Source of the DNA: Amycolatopsis sp. 2-15
Lineage (GTDB): Bacteria > Actinomycetota > Actinomycetes > Mycobacteriales > Pseudonocardiaceae
Length of the DNA stretch: 64,000 bases
Assembly (NCBI RefSeq): GCF_030285625.1
Contig: NZ_CP127294.1
Coordinates: 5,674,001 to 5,738,000, forward strand
Direction: 5' to 3'
Positions 52,032 to 61,382 of this stretch are shown here, in pieces (positions within the stretch are counted from its first letter, which is position 1; each line of letters begins with the position of its first letter). The position numbers and the translations under genes were made by a program. The notes below the pieces were generated by a model. The model made no database searches and was not told the DNA's origin. It saw nothing but the letters and a program-made list of their open reading frames with translations.

Positions 52032-53192
52032 GTGCGCAAGCACCTGTTCTTCGTCGCCGCGCCTGCGGCGGGGCATGTCAACCCGGCGTTGCCGCTCGTG
52101 GCGGAGTTGGTGGGGCGCGGGCACAGGGTGACGTTCGCGAGTGGGCCGGCGCACGCGGCGGCCATCGAGGGGGCCGGGGCGGAGGCGGTGCGGTTGCCGT
52201 GGACGTTGGATCCGACGGCGTTGTCGCGGGAGACGTTCAGCACCACGAGTTTCGTGGACCTGCTGGACGGGTTGCTGGAGGCGGCGGCGCCCGAGATCGA
52301 CGCGCTCGTGGAGAAAGTCCGGGATGCCGACGTGGTGTGCTTCGACGCGACCGTGGCGCCCGTCGCCGCGGCGGTTGCGCATCGGCTGGGGGTGCCGGCG
52401 GTGGCGCTGGTGGCGAGTATGGCCGTGAACGAGCACCTGCCGCTGGCGGAGCTGCTGCCGCCCGATTTCCGGCCGGACAACGAGGCGCTGATCCGGTTCG
52501 CGACGCACCTGCACGAGTTCTCCGCGCAGCAGGGCGTGCCCGCGCCGTTGGTGCCGATGGCGGCGCCGTCGGTGCCGTTGACGCTGGTGTTCGTGCCGGC
52601 CGCGTTCCAGATCGCGGCGGAGACCTTCGACGAGACCTACCGGTTCGTGGGCCCGACGGTGCGGGCCGGGGAGTGGGCGCCGCCGGCCGGGAAGCCGGTG
52701 CTGCTCGTGTCGCTGGGTACGGCGTTCACCGACCGGCCGGATGTGTTCCGCGCGTGCGCGCAGGCGTTCGCCGGCACGGAGTGGCACGTGGTGATGTCGC
52801 TCGGCCGCACGGATCCCGCGCTGCTGGGCGAGCTGCCGCCGAACGTCGAGGCGCTGCCGTCGGTGCCGCAGCAGGCGGTGCTGGGTCACGCGAGCGCGTT
52901 CGTCTCCCACGCCGGCATGAACTCGATCATGGAGGCGCTCTCGCGGGCCGTGCCGCTGGTGACGCTGCCCCGGGTGCCCGAACAGGCCCTCAACGCCCGC
53001 CGCGTCCAGGAGCTCGGCCTCGGCGAGGTGCTCGACTCCGGGGCCCTCACTCCGGAGCTCGTACGCGAGACGGTGCTGCGCGTCGCCGGCGACCCCGGCG
53101 TGCAAGACCGGCTGGCCCGCATGGCCAAGGAGATCACCGCCGCCGGCGGCGCCACCGCGGCGGCCGAGGCCGTGCTGGACCTGCTGGGCTGA
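52032..53192 (+). CDS. UGT-type (GT1) glycosyltransferase, macrolide-glycosyltransferase-like
   Basis: 386 residues from a GTG. The N-terminus HLFFVAAPAAGHVNPALPLV is the acceptor-binding Rossmann domain with the catalytic His (GHVNP). The C-terminal donor domain has PVLLVSLGTAFTDRP and the UGT signature VPQQAVLGHASAFVSHAGMNSIMEAL. It transfers a sugar from a nucleotide donor to a small hydrophobic acceptor, as Mgt enzymes do for macrolides. No biosynthetic cluster is adjacent, so a detoxification or tailoring role is inferred. Its promoter must lie within or at the edge of the repeat array. Confidence 0.92.
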   Translation: MRKHLFFVAAPAAGHVNPALPLVAELVGRGHRVTFASGPAHAAAIEGAGAEAVRLPWTLDPTALSRETFSTTSFVDLLDGLLEAAAPEIDALVEKVRDADVVCFDATVAPVAAAVAHRLGVPAVALVASMAVNEHLPLAELLPPDFRPDNEALIRFATHLHEFSAQQGVPAPLVPMAAPSVPLTLVFVPAAFQIAAETFDETYRFVGPTVRAGEWAPPAGKPVLLVSLGTAFTDRPDVFRACAQAFAGTEWHVVMSLGRTDPALLGELPPNVEALPSVPQQAVLGHASAFVSHAGMNSIMEALSRAVPLVTLPRVPEQALNARRVQELGLGEVLDSGALTPELVRETVLRVAGDPGVQDRLARMAKEITAAGGATAAAEAVLDLLG

Positions 53193-53208
53193 CCGTCCAC
53201 AAGGGACG

Positions 53209-53520
53209 TTACTGCTTGCCCATCGACCGGCGGATCTCGGCGAGCTTGTCCTTCGCGGCCTTGTCGCGGTCGGCGATCTTCTTGTCGAGCGACTCGATCG
53301 TCTCCGGCCCGCCGATGCCCGCGAGCTCCTGCGCGCCCACCGAGGTGTTGTAGCGGTTCTCGATGCGGTCGCGGACGAAGTCGAACGACGGCACGCCGCC
53401 CTCGCTGTAGTCGGGCTCGGGCAGGTCCGCCGCCGGAACGCCGGGGCTGTCGGAGCTCTCCGGGCTCTCGACGATCTCGGCGTCCAACGGCTCCTGGTCG
53501 CCGGGCTGGTTCGTGGTCAT
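53209..53520 (-). CDS. Hypothetical acidic protein, 103 residues
   Basis: Starts at the ATG at 53520. The first half is acidic and disordered (EPLDAEIVESPESSDSPG), followed by a short conserved-looking segment (PSFDFVRDRIENRYNTSVGAQEL) and a charged helix (ESLDKKIADRDKAAKDKLAEIR). No signal peptide or membrane span. Proteins of this type are widespread and uncharacterised in actinomycetes. It is convergent with the glycosyltransferase gene (16-bp gap) and diverges from the beta-helix protein gene. Confidence 0.75.
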   Translation of the reverse strand: MTTNQPGDQEPLDAEIVESPESSDSPGVPAADLPEPDYSEGGVPSFDFVRDRIENRYNTSVGAQELAGIGGPETIESLDKKIADRDKAAKDKLAEIRRSMGKQ

Positions 53521-53749
53521 GTGGCTCTCCTGCCGTCGCGGTCCCCATCCCCGACCCTAGCCGTTTCCGCGACCTGCCGCCTTTGCCCGGTACCGCCACC
53601 GCCGGGGCGTTCAGGACTTTCGGCTGTCCCGGTCACCGACAGCCGCCTTGACACCGGCGAGCCCGGCTCGGAAATGTCGGTGCCGCACGGATTCCTCGGC
53701 CCGCACACGCCGCCACGTGTCGTGTCGTGTCGAAAGGACGGTCTCTCCA

Positions 53750-55576
53750 GTGCCAGCACGGCCAGCACAGTCACCACAGTCCGAACACCCCGACCAGACA
53801 CTCGCGAGAAGAAGCTTCCTGGCGCTGGGCTCCGGCGCCGCCCTCGCGGCGACGTCCGCGCTCACCCTCGCGAGCCCTGCCGCGGCCGCACCCGCGACGC
53901 AAACCCCGAAACAAGCCCCGCCCCCGGCCACCCACGCCGCCGGCCAGCCCGACTTCGGCCCCAACGTCCACGTCTTCGACTCCGGCACCGCGAACATCCA
54001 GGCCACCCTCGACGCCATATACGCCCAGCAGCGCGGCAGCCAGTTCGGCCAGGGCCGCTACGCGCTGCTGTTCAAACCCGGCTCCTACTCCGTCGACGTC
54101 AAGCTCGGCTACTACACCCAGGTCGCCGGCCTCGGCCTGCAGCCCAGTGGCGCCAGCATCACCGGCTCACTCGGCGTCGAGGGCGACGCGCACGGCAACG
54201 GCACGCTCGTGAACTTCTGGCGCGGCGCCGAGAACCTCAACGCCGTCCCGAAGAGCGGCGTCGACACCTGGGCCGTCTCGCAGGCCACCTACTACCGCCG
54301 CATCTACCTGCTCGGCGACCTCAAGCTGTCCGACGGCGGCTACTCCAGCGGCGGGTTCATCGCCGACTGCCAGCTCACCGGCCAGGTCAACTCCGGCACC
54401 CAGCAGCAATGGCTGACGCGCAACTCCGTGGTCGGCTCGTGGGTGGGCTCGAACTGGAACTTCGTGTTCGTCGGGTCGCCCGGCGCGCCCGCGACCTCGT
54501 TTCCGACCCCGCCGTACACGTCGATCGAGCGCACGCCGGTGATCTGCGAGAAGCCGTTCCTGTACGTGGACGGCGCAGGCGCCTACCAGGTGTTCGTGCC
54601 CGCCGTCCGCACCGACGCGGAGGCCACCAGCTGGGAAGCGCGCAAGCCCGAGGGCACCTCGCTGCCCCTCGACGCGTTCCACATCGCCAAGCCGGCGGAG
54701 TCCGCCGCTGACCTCAACGCCGCCCTTGCGCAGGGCAAGCACCTGCTGCTCACCCCGGGCATCTACCACGTCGACGAACCGCTCACGGTCACGCGCGCGA
54801 ACACCGTCGTGCTCGGTCTCGGTTACGCCACCCTGATCCCGGACGACGGCGTCACCGCGCTGGACGTCGCCGACGTGGACGGCGTGCGCGTCGCCGGCCT
54901 GCTCGTGGACGCGGGACCGGTCGCGTCCGACCCGCTGATCCGCTTCGGGCCCGACGGGTCGCGCCGCGGCCACGCGCGCAACCCGAGCTCGATGCACGAC
55001 GTGTTCGTGCGCGTCGGCGGTGCCGGCGTGGGCAAGGCCAAGCGGTGCGTGGTCGTCAACAGCGCCGACGTGGTCATCGACAACATGTGGCTGTGGCGAG
55101 CCGACCACGGCGCGGGCGTCGGCTGGGACGCCAACACCTCCGACGTCGGCCTGGTCGTGAACGGCTCGGGCGTGAGCGCCTACGGCCTGTTCGTCGAGCA
55201 CCACCAGAAGGCCCAGGTGCAGTGGAACGGCGAGGGCGGGCGCACCTACTTCTTCCAGAACGAGATGCCCTACGACCCGCCGAACCAGGCCGCGTGGATG
55301 GACGGGACCCACCGCGGTTTCCCCGCCTACGCGGTGGGCGACCACGTCCGCACACACGAAGCGTGGGGCCTGGGCAGCTACTGCATCTTCGCCGAGGACC
55401 GCACGATCGTGTCCGACCGCGCCATCGCCGCCCCGAAGCGGCCGGGGGTGCGGTTCCACAGCATGATCACGTTCTCACTCGGCGGTGGCCAGGGCACCAT
55501 CGCCCACGTCGTCAACGACACGGGTGGCCCGTCGGACGCCGTCACCGGGCTGGCGATGCTGAAGTCGTACCCGTAA
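53750..55576 (+). CDS. Tat-exported beta-helix protein (GH55/pectate-lyase-like fold)
   Basis: 608 residues. The GTG at 53750 has GAAAGGA upstream and leads to a twin-arginine signal (LARRSFLALGSGAALAATSALT). The mature protein has right-handed beta-helix repeats: NVHVFDSGTANIQATLDAIY, RYALLFKPGSYSVDVKLGYYTQVAGLG and later HLLLTPGIYHVDEPLTVTRANTVVLGLG. Such proteins in streptomycetes resemble GH55 laminarinases and are often labelled adenylyl-cyclase or coagulation-factor-like without experimental basis. Catalytic residues cannot be assigned by eye. A secreted polysaccharide-binding or -cleaving role is likely. A strong bidirectional terminator follows. Confidence 0.8.
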   Translation: MPARPAQSPQSEHPDQTLARRSFLALGSGAALAATSALTLASPAAAAPATQTPKQAPPPATHAAGQPDFGPNVHVFDSGTANIQATLDAIYAQQRGSQFGQGRYALLFKPGSYSVDVKLGYYTQVAGLGLQPSGASITGSLGVEGDAHGNGTLVNFWRGAENLNAVPKSGVDTWAVSQATYYRRIYLLGDLKLSDGGYSSGGFIADCQLTGQVNSGTQQQWLTRNSVVGSWVGSNWNFVFVGSPGAPATSFPTPPYTSIERTPVICEKPFLYVDGAGAYQVFVPAVRTDAEATSWEARKPEGTSLPLDAFHIAKPAESAADLNAALAQGKHLLLTPGIYHVDEPLTVTRANTVVLGLGYATLIPDDGVTALDVADVDGVRVAGLLVDAGPVASDPLIRFGPDGSRRGHARNPSSMHDVFVRVGGAGVGKAKRCVVVNSADVVIDNMWLWRADHGAGVGWDANTSDVGLVVNGSGVSAYGLFVEHHQKAQVQWNGEGGRTYFFQNEMPYDPPNQAAWMDGTHRGFPAYAVGDHVRTHEAWGLGSYCIFAEDRTIVSDRAIAAPKRPGVRFHSMITFSLGGGQGTIAHVVNDTGGPSDAVTGLAMLKSYP

Positions 55577-55583
55577 CCGGAAA

Positions 55584-55624
55584 CCCGCGCCGCGACCGTC
55601 CACACTCGACGGTCGCGGCGCGGG
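55584..55624. terminator. Bidirectional terminator between convergent genes
   Basis: A perfect 17-bp stem (55584-55600 with 55608-55624) and loop CACACTC, lying between the stops of the beta-helix protein and the RraA-like gene. Confidence 0.85.
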
Positions 55625-55628
55625 ACCC

Positions 55629-56246
55629 TCAGCCTTCGAACCCGCGCTCCTTGAGGATCGCGTCGATCCGGGCCTCGTGGTCGGCGTCCCATTCGTCGAG
55701 CGTCTGCGCCTCCTCCTTGGCGAGCCGGGCCTGCGCGGCCAGGAGGATCCGTTCCGCGTCGGCGGCCGGCGTGACCACGACGCCCTCCTCGTCGGCGGTC
55801 ACGATGTCACCGGCGTGCACGGTGACCCCGCCGCAGCTCACGGGCTCACCCAGCGGTGCGACGGCCGCCTTCGTGCCGGGGATCGGGATCAGGCCGCGGG
55901 CGAACACGGGGAACCCCAGCTCGCGCACCTCGGCGAGGTCGCGGATAACGCCGTCCAGCACGAACGCCGCGATCCCGTTTCGCTGCGCCACGGCGCAGAC
56001 GTTGCCGCCCGCCAGCGCGTAGTCCAGGTCGCCGGACTCCACCACGACGATCGAGCCGGCCGGCGCGCGGTGGATGGCCGCGTGCAGCATCAGGTTGTCG
56101 CCCGCCGGGCACTGGACGGTGTAGGCCGGGCCGGCGACGCGCGGCACCGGGCCCCACAGCGGGCGCACGCCGATGTCCATCACCTGGTCGCGGCTCAGCA
56201 GATCGGCGAGGGTAGTGGTCGGGATGTCGCGGAATCCGTCGGGCAT
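55629..56246 (-). CDS. RraA-like / HMG aldolase family protein
   Basis: 205 residues from the ATG at 56246 with AGGAGG upstream. VAGPAYTVQCPAGDNLMLHAAI, GSIVVVESGDLDYALAGGNVCAVAQRNG and FVLDGVIRDLAEVRELGFPVFARG are the conserved segments. The Gly-rich pocket and the Arg-Asp pair (DGVIRD) are those of class II 4-hydroxy-4-methyl-2-oxoglutarate/oxaloacetate aldolases and of RraA. Members may be pyruvate aldolases or regulators of RNase E. With no aromatic-degradation genes alongside, the enzyme role is undetermined. It lies downstream of the SatP gene but is separated by a terminator. Confidence 0.85.
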   Translation of the reverse strand: MPDGFRDIPTTTLADLLSRDQVMDIGVRPLWGPVPRVAGPAYTVQCPAGDNLMLHAAIHRAPAGSIVVVESGDLDYALAGGNVCAVAQRNGIAAFVLDGVIRDLAEVRELGFPVFARGLIPIPGTKAAVAPLGEPVSCGGVTVHAGDIVTADEEGVVVTPAADAERILLAAQARLAKEEAQTLDEWDADHEARIDAILKERGFEG

Positions 56247-56302
56247 GGTCCTCCTGTCACGTCTTGGTGTCCCGTGGACGAGACCGCGATCGTCGCAGGA
56301 AA

Positions 56303-56331
56303 GTGCCCCGGAGTCGCGGACTCCGGGGCAC
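56303..56331 (-). terminator. Hairpin terminator after the satP-like gene
   Basis: Perfect 13-bp arms (56303-56315 and 56319-56331) with a 3-base GCG loop, 16 bp beyond the transporter stop on the minus strand. Confidence 0.75.
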
Positions 56332-56347
56332 GTGTGACGCAGTTCGC

Positions 56348-57001
56348 TCAGTGCATGATCGGCGGGCCGAGCGGGAGCGCGGACCCGCCCGTGGCCGTCG
56401 AGGCCGAGTTGAAGAACAGGTACACACCGACGGCGGCGAACACGAGCACGACGTACCCGCCGACCTGGAGGATGCCGGCCGAACCCTGCAGCGTGCCGAC
56501 CAGCACGAGCACGAGCGCGACCTCGATGAGGGCGAACAGCAGGGTGTAGGCCACCGGCAAGCGCAGGGTCGCGAGCGTCAGCATGCCGACGATGACGAGC
56601 CAGGAGATGAGGAACAACCCCTGCGTGTCGACGGCTGCTGTCGCGTCGATCCCGAACCAGTTGTGGGTCAGGCCGAGCACGAGCAGCGCGTAGCTCAGCC
56701 AGAACCCGGAGAAGATGGCGAACACGCCCGCCACCGCGCTCTGGCCCACGGCGGCGGCCCAGACCGCTGCGATGAGCAGGCCGAGGCCGGTCGCGGCGAT
56801 GATGACGGCGAGTGACGCGCCGACGGCGGTCGCGGGTACGTAGCCGATGAGGACGAGCCCCAGCGCGACGGATCCGACGATGAAACTGGGCAGACCGACC
56901 ATCATCGGGTCGGCAGCCGGGGCCGCTTCGGGTGCGGCCTCCGCAGTGTGCTGAGCAGGTACTCGGGGGACACTTTCGGCACTGGCATCGAGGGTGGTCA
57001 T
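56348..57001 (-). CDS. Acetate/succinate transporter, GPR1/FUN34/YaaH (SatP) family
   Basis: 217 residues from the ATG at 57001 with GGGAG upstream. After a cytoplasmic Ala/Glu-rich tail, six hydrophobic helices are visible (LPSFIVGSVALGLVLIGYV through VGGYVVLVFAAVGVYLFFNS). The family motif NPA(P/V)LGL is not found in its classic form; the first helix begins DPMMVGLPSFIVGSVALGL. SatP proteins conduct acetate and succinate as hexamers. The modified motif makes the substrate less certain. The gene is a single transcription unit ending at the hairpin downstream. Confidence 0.8.
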   Translation of the reverse strand: MTTLDASAESVPRVPAQHTAEAAPEAAPAADPMMVGLPSFIVGSVALGLVLIGYVPATAVGASLAVIIAATGLGLLIAAVWAAAVGQSAVAGVFAIFSGFWLSYALLVLGLTHNWFGIDATAAVDTQGLFLISWLVIVGMLTLATLRLPVAYTLLFALIEVALVLVLVGTLQGSAGILQVGGYVVLVFAAVGVYLFFNSASTATGGSALPLGPPIMH

Positions 57002-57388
57002 GTGCGGGCTCCCTGGTCGGGCATCCGGAATGTGCCTGGTCGTCGCGGTGGCACATCGCTCGGTATACGCCTGTCCCCGGAGGGCGGGAGTCTCATTAAG
57101 AGACGCCGCCGACCAGGTGGAAACCGGGGCACACCGCCCACATCCGGCCCCTACGCTGCAGTGATCGCCTTCACAAGCCCCGGCGAACGCCGGCGCGCGG
57201 CGCTTCACGCGGAGCAACGACTCGGCCACGAAACGGCCTAGCTCCGGCTACGCCGAGTGGATCCGGCGAAATGTCACGCAGGGTGACCGCCGGAGTGCTC
57301 CGGCCGGGGAGCCGGTTCCCGCCCCGCTCGACCCGGGAGGTCGTAGCCCGGTCGGACAGGTCCGAACCGGGCGCCCGGGCCGATACCG
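57002..57388. other. Intergenic region upstream of satP and the gene remnants
   Basis: About 390 bp with no credible coding frame. It should contain the satP promoter on the minus strand. A hairpin-prone GC stretch lies around 57270-57330. Nothing else is recognised. Confidence 0.4.
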
Positions 57389-58198
57389 TGCTCGCATGTC
57401 ACCGGAGCGGAGCCGTCCACGGCCGGGCTGCTCGCCCGGTTCACGATCGCCGGGGTGGTCGTGCTCGCGGCCCTGGCCGGGCCCATCGCCTACCTCGCGC
57501 GCGAAGCGGGCACGGCGCAGGCCACCCAGCCGGCGGTGCAGACCACGTCCGTCTCGGCCCGCGGCGTGGTCGAACCGCGGCTCGACGCGGCCGTGGTGAA
57601 CCGCGACCCGGCCGCGCTGACCGCGTTCGACGCGGCCATCCGGCGTTACGTGCTGGCTCGCTGGTGGGGGTGAAGGTCTGGGCCGCCGACGGCACGGTCC
57701 TGTACTCCGACGCGTCCGCGCTCATCGGCGAGCGCTACCCGCTCACCGGCCAGGAGGCCGAGGCGCTGCGGGTGCAGGGGAGCGTGTCGGAGGTCCGCGA
57801 CCTGACGCGGCCGGAGAACCGGCTCGAGACGTCGTTCGGGAAGCTGCTGGAGGTCTACGTCGGGATCCCGCGCGGCCGACGGGCGCCCGCTGGTGCCGGA
57901 GGTCGTGCAGGTGCCGTTCGCGTGGTCGCCGGCGCGGCGCGTGCGGCGCTCGCAGTGGGAGCGCGACCGCAGCACGCCGTGGACGCCTCCGACGCCGAGC
58001 GCCGGCGGGATCGCGCTCGACCTGCACGACGGGATCGTGCAGGACCTGTCCGGGCTCACGTTCAGCCTCGACGCGGCCAGGCTCCGCGACCCGGACGAGG
58101 TCCGCCGCGCCGAGGTCATCACCGACGCCGCGGGGCGGCTGCGCACGAGCGTCGGCGCGCTGCGCTCGCTGCTGGTGGACATCTACCCGCCGAACGCC
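57389..58198 (+). pseudogene. Remnant of a sensor histidine kinase (HisKA_3 type)
   Basis: The pieces of one gene lie in order but in changing frames. A membrane helix and sensor start come first (TIAGVVVLAALAGPIAYLARE), to about 57660. Next is VKVWAADGTVLYSDASALIGERYPL, to about 57870. Then DGRPLVPEVVQVPFAW, and DAERRR followed by the phospho-acceptor region IALDLHDGIVQDLSGLTFSL. It breaks off after LLVDIYPPN near 58198, before the ATP-binding domain. At least three frameshifts and a missing C-terminus make this a true pseudogene rather than a single error. The intact relative would be a NarL-type two-component kinase; no response regulator is adjacent. Confidence 0.8.
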
Positions 58199-58390
58199 CG
58201 ATCGTGCGCGTGGCACCCGCGGCCGCGGCCGGCGCGACGGTGTCGAGCACTGCCGGGTAGGCGATGCGCCCGACGGTGCCGAGCGTCGAGAACCCGGCTT
58301 CCTCCGCCTTCGCCGCCCACGCCGGGATCACCGTCGCGTCGACCTCACGCACCTGGCTGGGCAGACCGATACCGATATCATGCGACTGCT
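58199..58390 (-). pseudogene. Remnant of an LLM-class (luciferase-like) flavin oxidoreductase
   Basis: On the minus strand, IGIGLPSQVREVDATVIPAWAAKAEEAGF and STLGTVGRIAYPAVLDTVAPAAAAGATRTIG (written here as two pieces) form the typical first 60 residues of F420/FMN-dependent luciferase-like oxidoreductases. The match ends abruptly at about 58199, exactly where the histidine-kinase remnant on the other strand also ends. No start codon in frame is convincing. The remaining 80 percent of the gene is missing. This is a deletion junction joining two gene fragments tail to tail. Confidence 0.75.
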
Positions 58391-58487
58391 CGTGGTCGTG
58401 GTGGAACCCTCGGTGACCATGATCGAAGTCCGCCCGAGGGCCCGGCCACTCCACGTCGTGGGTACCCCGGAGCAGGTCCACAAAGGA

Positions 58488-59920
58488 CTATCCGGAACAG
58501 GTTCCGTTCGACGTCGCCCCGGTGCCGAAGAACTCGACGGCCTCGTCGGCGCACGGGAGGTGCGCGAACGACGAGTGCACGTCGTCGGCCACGGTCAGGA
58601 GCGCGGCGCCGACCTTCGCCTGCATCTCGCGGGCCCACGGGAACGGGGTGTTGGTCTCGCACTCGTGGCCGACGAGCTGCAACGGGCCGGAGCCGCGCGC
58701 GAGGTTGGTGGGTTGCGGCGCGAACGGCCAGCCGGCGCACCGCGCGTCGCCACCCGGTTCGTAGGCGGCCACCGGGTACCGGGCGGCGAGCTCGAGCCCG
58801 TGTGCCCACGCCTGGTCGATATCGCGGGCGCCGGGGGAGTCGTTGCAGTTCACGGCGGCCAGGACGAACCCGATCTCGCCGTCCCGGTAGCCGACGTCGA
58901 CCCGTTGCCGACCGGTGCTTCCGCGGGCGGTGCCGTGGTCGTCGGCACCTTCCCGTCCCGGGCGGCGGCGAGCGCTTGCGCGGGCCGTCGCCCAGTCGGC
59001 GCGCGGGGCGAGCAATTGCCGGTTGGCCCAGTGGTCGTCGCGGTCCGCCAGGGGCTGGGCCGCGAGCCGGCTCCGCAGCGCGAGAAGCGCCTGCGTGACG
59101 GCCGGGGCGGTGCTGCCGAACCCGTACGTCGCGTCGCGCTCGGCGAGCCAGCGCGTGACGTCGTCGAAGTGCGCCTCGGCGGCGGCGGCGGTCTGGTCGT
59201 CGGACCGCGCGACGGCCTCGCCCGGCGCGAGCACGCAGTCCAGCAGCATCCGGTCGACGTGCTCGCCGAATTGGGTGCGGTAGGCGGTGCCGAGCGCCGT
59301 GCCCCACGAGTTGCCGAAGTAGCCGATCTTCTCCTCGCCCAGCGCCTGGCGGATCACGTCCATGTCGCGGGCGACGTTCGCCGTGGTCATCGACCGCGCC
59401 AGATCGGGGCCCTTCCCGGCACACGTGCGCAGCCGGCCGGCGACGGTGTTCGCCTGGTCCTTGAAGCGCTGCTCGGCGGTGTCGGTGGCGGGCGGGCGTG
59501 GCACGTTCGCCGGATCCAGCTCCGGGCAGAGGATCTTCTCGCTGTAATCCGAACCGCGGATGTCGAACCCGATCAGGTCGTGCGTGCGGCCGAGGCCGGC
59601 CAGCTCCGTCCGCGTGAGCTCGTCAGGGAAGGTCGTGCCTGCTCGCCGGGGCCGCCCGGGTTGACGAGCACCACGCCTTGCCGGTGCGCCGGATTGCCCG
59701 CGCGGACCCGGCTGACGGCGATCGTGAGCTGCCGGCCGCCGGGCTGCCGGTAGTCCAGCGGTACGCGGACCGTCGCGCACTCGCTCGCTTCGCCGATCGC
59801 CCAGCCTTCGGCGATCTTCGCGCATTGCCGCCACTGCAGGCCGTGCGCCGGTGGCGGCGCCACCGCCGTTGTGAACGGCACCGCCAGAATCGCCAGCACC
59901 ACGGCCGCACCCTTGGCCAC
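58488..59920 (-). pseudogene. Secreted S33 alpha/beta hydrolase (tripeptidyl aminopeptidase-like), one frameshift
   Basis: The N-terminal frame begins at the GTG at 59920 with a signal peptide (GAAVVLAILAVPFTTAVA) and runs through CATVRVPLDYRQPGGRQLTIAVSR to VVLVNPGGPG. Near 59640 the frame shifts by one base and resumes as TTFPDELTRTELAGLGRTHDLIGFDIRGSDYS. The nucleophile is IGYFGNSWGTALG and the C-terminal TAP-like domain ends with SFAHLPCADEAVEFF. Repaired length is about 477 residues, normal for SlpD/SlpE-type mycelium-associated aminopeptidases. The rest is intact, so a sequencing error is plausible. Confidence 0.75.
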
Positions 59921-60024
59921 GTCGTCCGCCTTCCCGCAGAGTGCACCGTCTATCTTCGTCGGGACCGACGGTGCCGGGCGCGCATGCGCGGGCTGTCCGC
60001 GGCGCGTACTGGTTCGGTAACGGC

Positions 60025-61281
60025 TCAGCCGGTGCTCTCGTCGACGTCGAGGGTGTGGCCGAGGCGCTGCTGCTTGGTCCGCAGGTAGCGCAGGTTGTGC
60101 GCCGTCGCGGCGGCGGGCAGGCCGACGCGGTCGACGATCTCGAGGCCGTAACCGTCGAGGCCGCCGTATTTGGCGGGGTTGTTGGTGATCAGGCGCAGGC
60201 GGGTGACGCCGAGGTCGGCGAGGATCTGGGCGCCGACGCCGTAGGAGCGGGAGTCGACCGGCAGGCCCTGGGTGGTGTTGGCGTCGACGGTGTCGAGGCC
60301 GGTCTCCTGCAGGGCGTAGGCGCGGATCTTGTGCGCCAGCCCGATGCCGCGGCCCTCGTGGCCGCGCAGGTAGACCACGGCACCCGCGCCCTCGGCGGCG
60401 ATGGCGCGCAGAGCCTGTTCGAGCTGCGCGCCGCAGTCGCAGCGCAGGGAGCCGATGATGTCGCCCGTGAGGCATTCGCTGTGCACGCGCACGAGGGCGC
60501 CGCGCGGGCTGCGGCTCGCGGCGGCCGCGTCGCCGTGGACGAGGGCGAGGTGCTCGGTGCCGTCGGTGGTGGAACGGTAGGCGACGGCGCGGAAGTCGCC
60601 GAAGACGGTGGGCATGGCGGAGGTGGCGACGTGCTCCACGAACCGTTCCGTGGCCCGCCGGTAGCGCACGAGGTCGGCGATCGCGAGCACCGGCAGGTCG
60701 TGCTCGGCCGCGAACCGCGTGAGCCGTTCGCCGCGGCACATCGAGCCGTCCTCGGCGACGATCTCGCCGATCACGCCCACCGGTTCCTGCCCGGCCAGGC
60801 GCAGCAGGTCGACGGCCGCCTCGGTGTGCCCGGCGCGCACGAGCACCCCGCCTTCCCTGGCGCGCAACGGGAACACGTGCCCGGGCCGGCGCAGCTCGCC
60901 GGCGCGGGTGCCCGGCGCGGCGAGCGCGCGCAACGTCTTGGCCCGGTCCTCAGCCGACACCCCAGTGCCGCTGCCGACGTGGTCGACGGTGACGGTGAAC
61001 GCGGTGCCGTGGGCGTCGGTGTTGTCCTCGACCATCGGGGGCAGGCGCAGCGCGTCGGCACGCTCGGCGGTCATCGGCGCGCACACGATGCCGGTGGTGT
61101 GGCGCACGACGAACGCGAGCCGCTCCGCGTCGGCGACGGCGGCGGGCAGGACCAGATCACCCTCGTTCTCCCGGTCGGCCGCGTCCGTCACCACGATCAT
61201 CCGGCCCGCCGCGAGCGCCGCGACCGCGCGCTGCACCGCCAGCGTCGAGGGCAGGCCGGCCGGGGTGGTGGGCTGGGTCAT
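60025..61281 (-). CDS. ribBA: Bifunctional 3,4-dihydroxy-2-butanone-4-phosphate synthase / GTP cyclohydrolase II
   Basis: 418 residues from the ATG at 61281 with AGGAG upstream. The RibB half has VTDAADRENEGDLVLPA and the acidic active site plus RPGHVFPLRAREGGVLVRAGHTEAAVDL. The RibA half has the zinc site ECLTGDIIGSLRCDCGAQLE, then LRGHEGRGIGL and NPAKYGGLDGYGLEI. It makes both precursors of riboflavin from GTP and ribulose 5-phosphate. The gene stands alone, away from ribD/ribE/ribH, and no FMN riboswitch is recognisable, so it is probably a second, dispersed copy. The flavin reductase downstream is another flavin-related gene. Confidence 0.95.
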   Translation of the reverse strand: MTQPTTPAGLPSTLAVQRAVAALAAGRMIVVTDAADRENEGDLVLPAAVADAERLAFVVRHTTGIVCAPMTAERADALRLPPMVEDNTDAHGTAFTVTVDHVGSGTGVSAEDRAKTLRALAAPGTRAGELRRPGHVFPLRAREGGVLVRAGHTEAAVDLLRLAGQEPVGVIGEIVAEDGSMCRGERLTRFAAEHDLPVLAIADLVRYRRATERFVEHVATSAMPTVFGDFRAVAYRSTTDGTEHLALVHGDAAAASRSPRGALVRVHSECLTGDIIGSLRCDCGAQLEQALRAIAAEGAGAVVYLRGHEGRGIGLAHKIRAYALQETGLDTVDANTTQGLPVDSRSYGVGAQILADLGVTRLRLITNNPAKYGGLDGYGLEIVDRVGLPAAATAHNLRYLRTKQQRLGHTLDVDESTG

Positions 61282-61382
61282 CGTCGGCTCCTGGAAGGTC
61301 GGGGTCGTGGGCGTGAGGGTACGAGGACCGCGGCGGCCGGAATAGCCGTAACCCGCAGCGGAATGGCCGTTGTGCGTATCCT

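Noticed and set aside
52032..53192. Part of a secondary-metabolite cluster because of the macrolide-type glycosyltransferase
   Set aside because: No polyketide, peptide or sugar-biosynthesis genes occur nearby; the neighbours are unrelated single-gene units.
61282..61382. FMN riboswitch before ribBA
   Set aside because: No RFN-element sequence blocks are present in the short upstream region.
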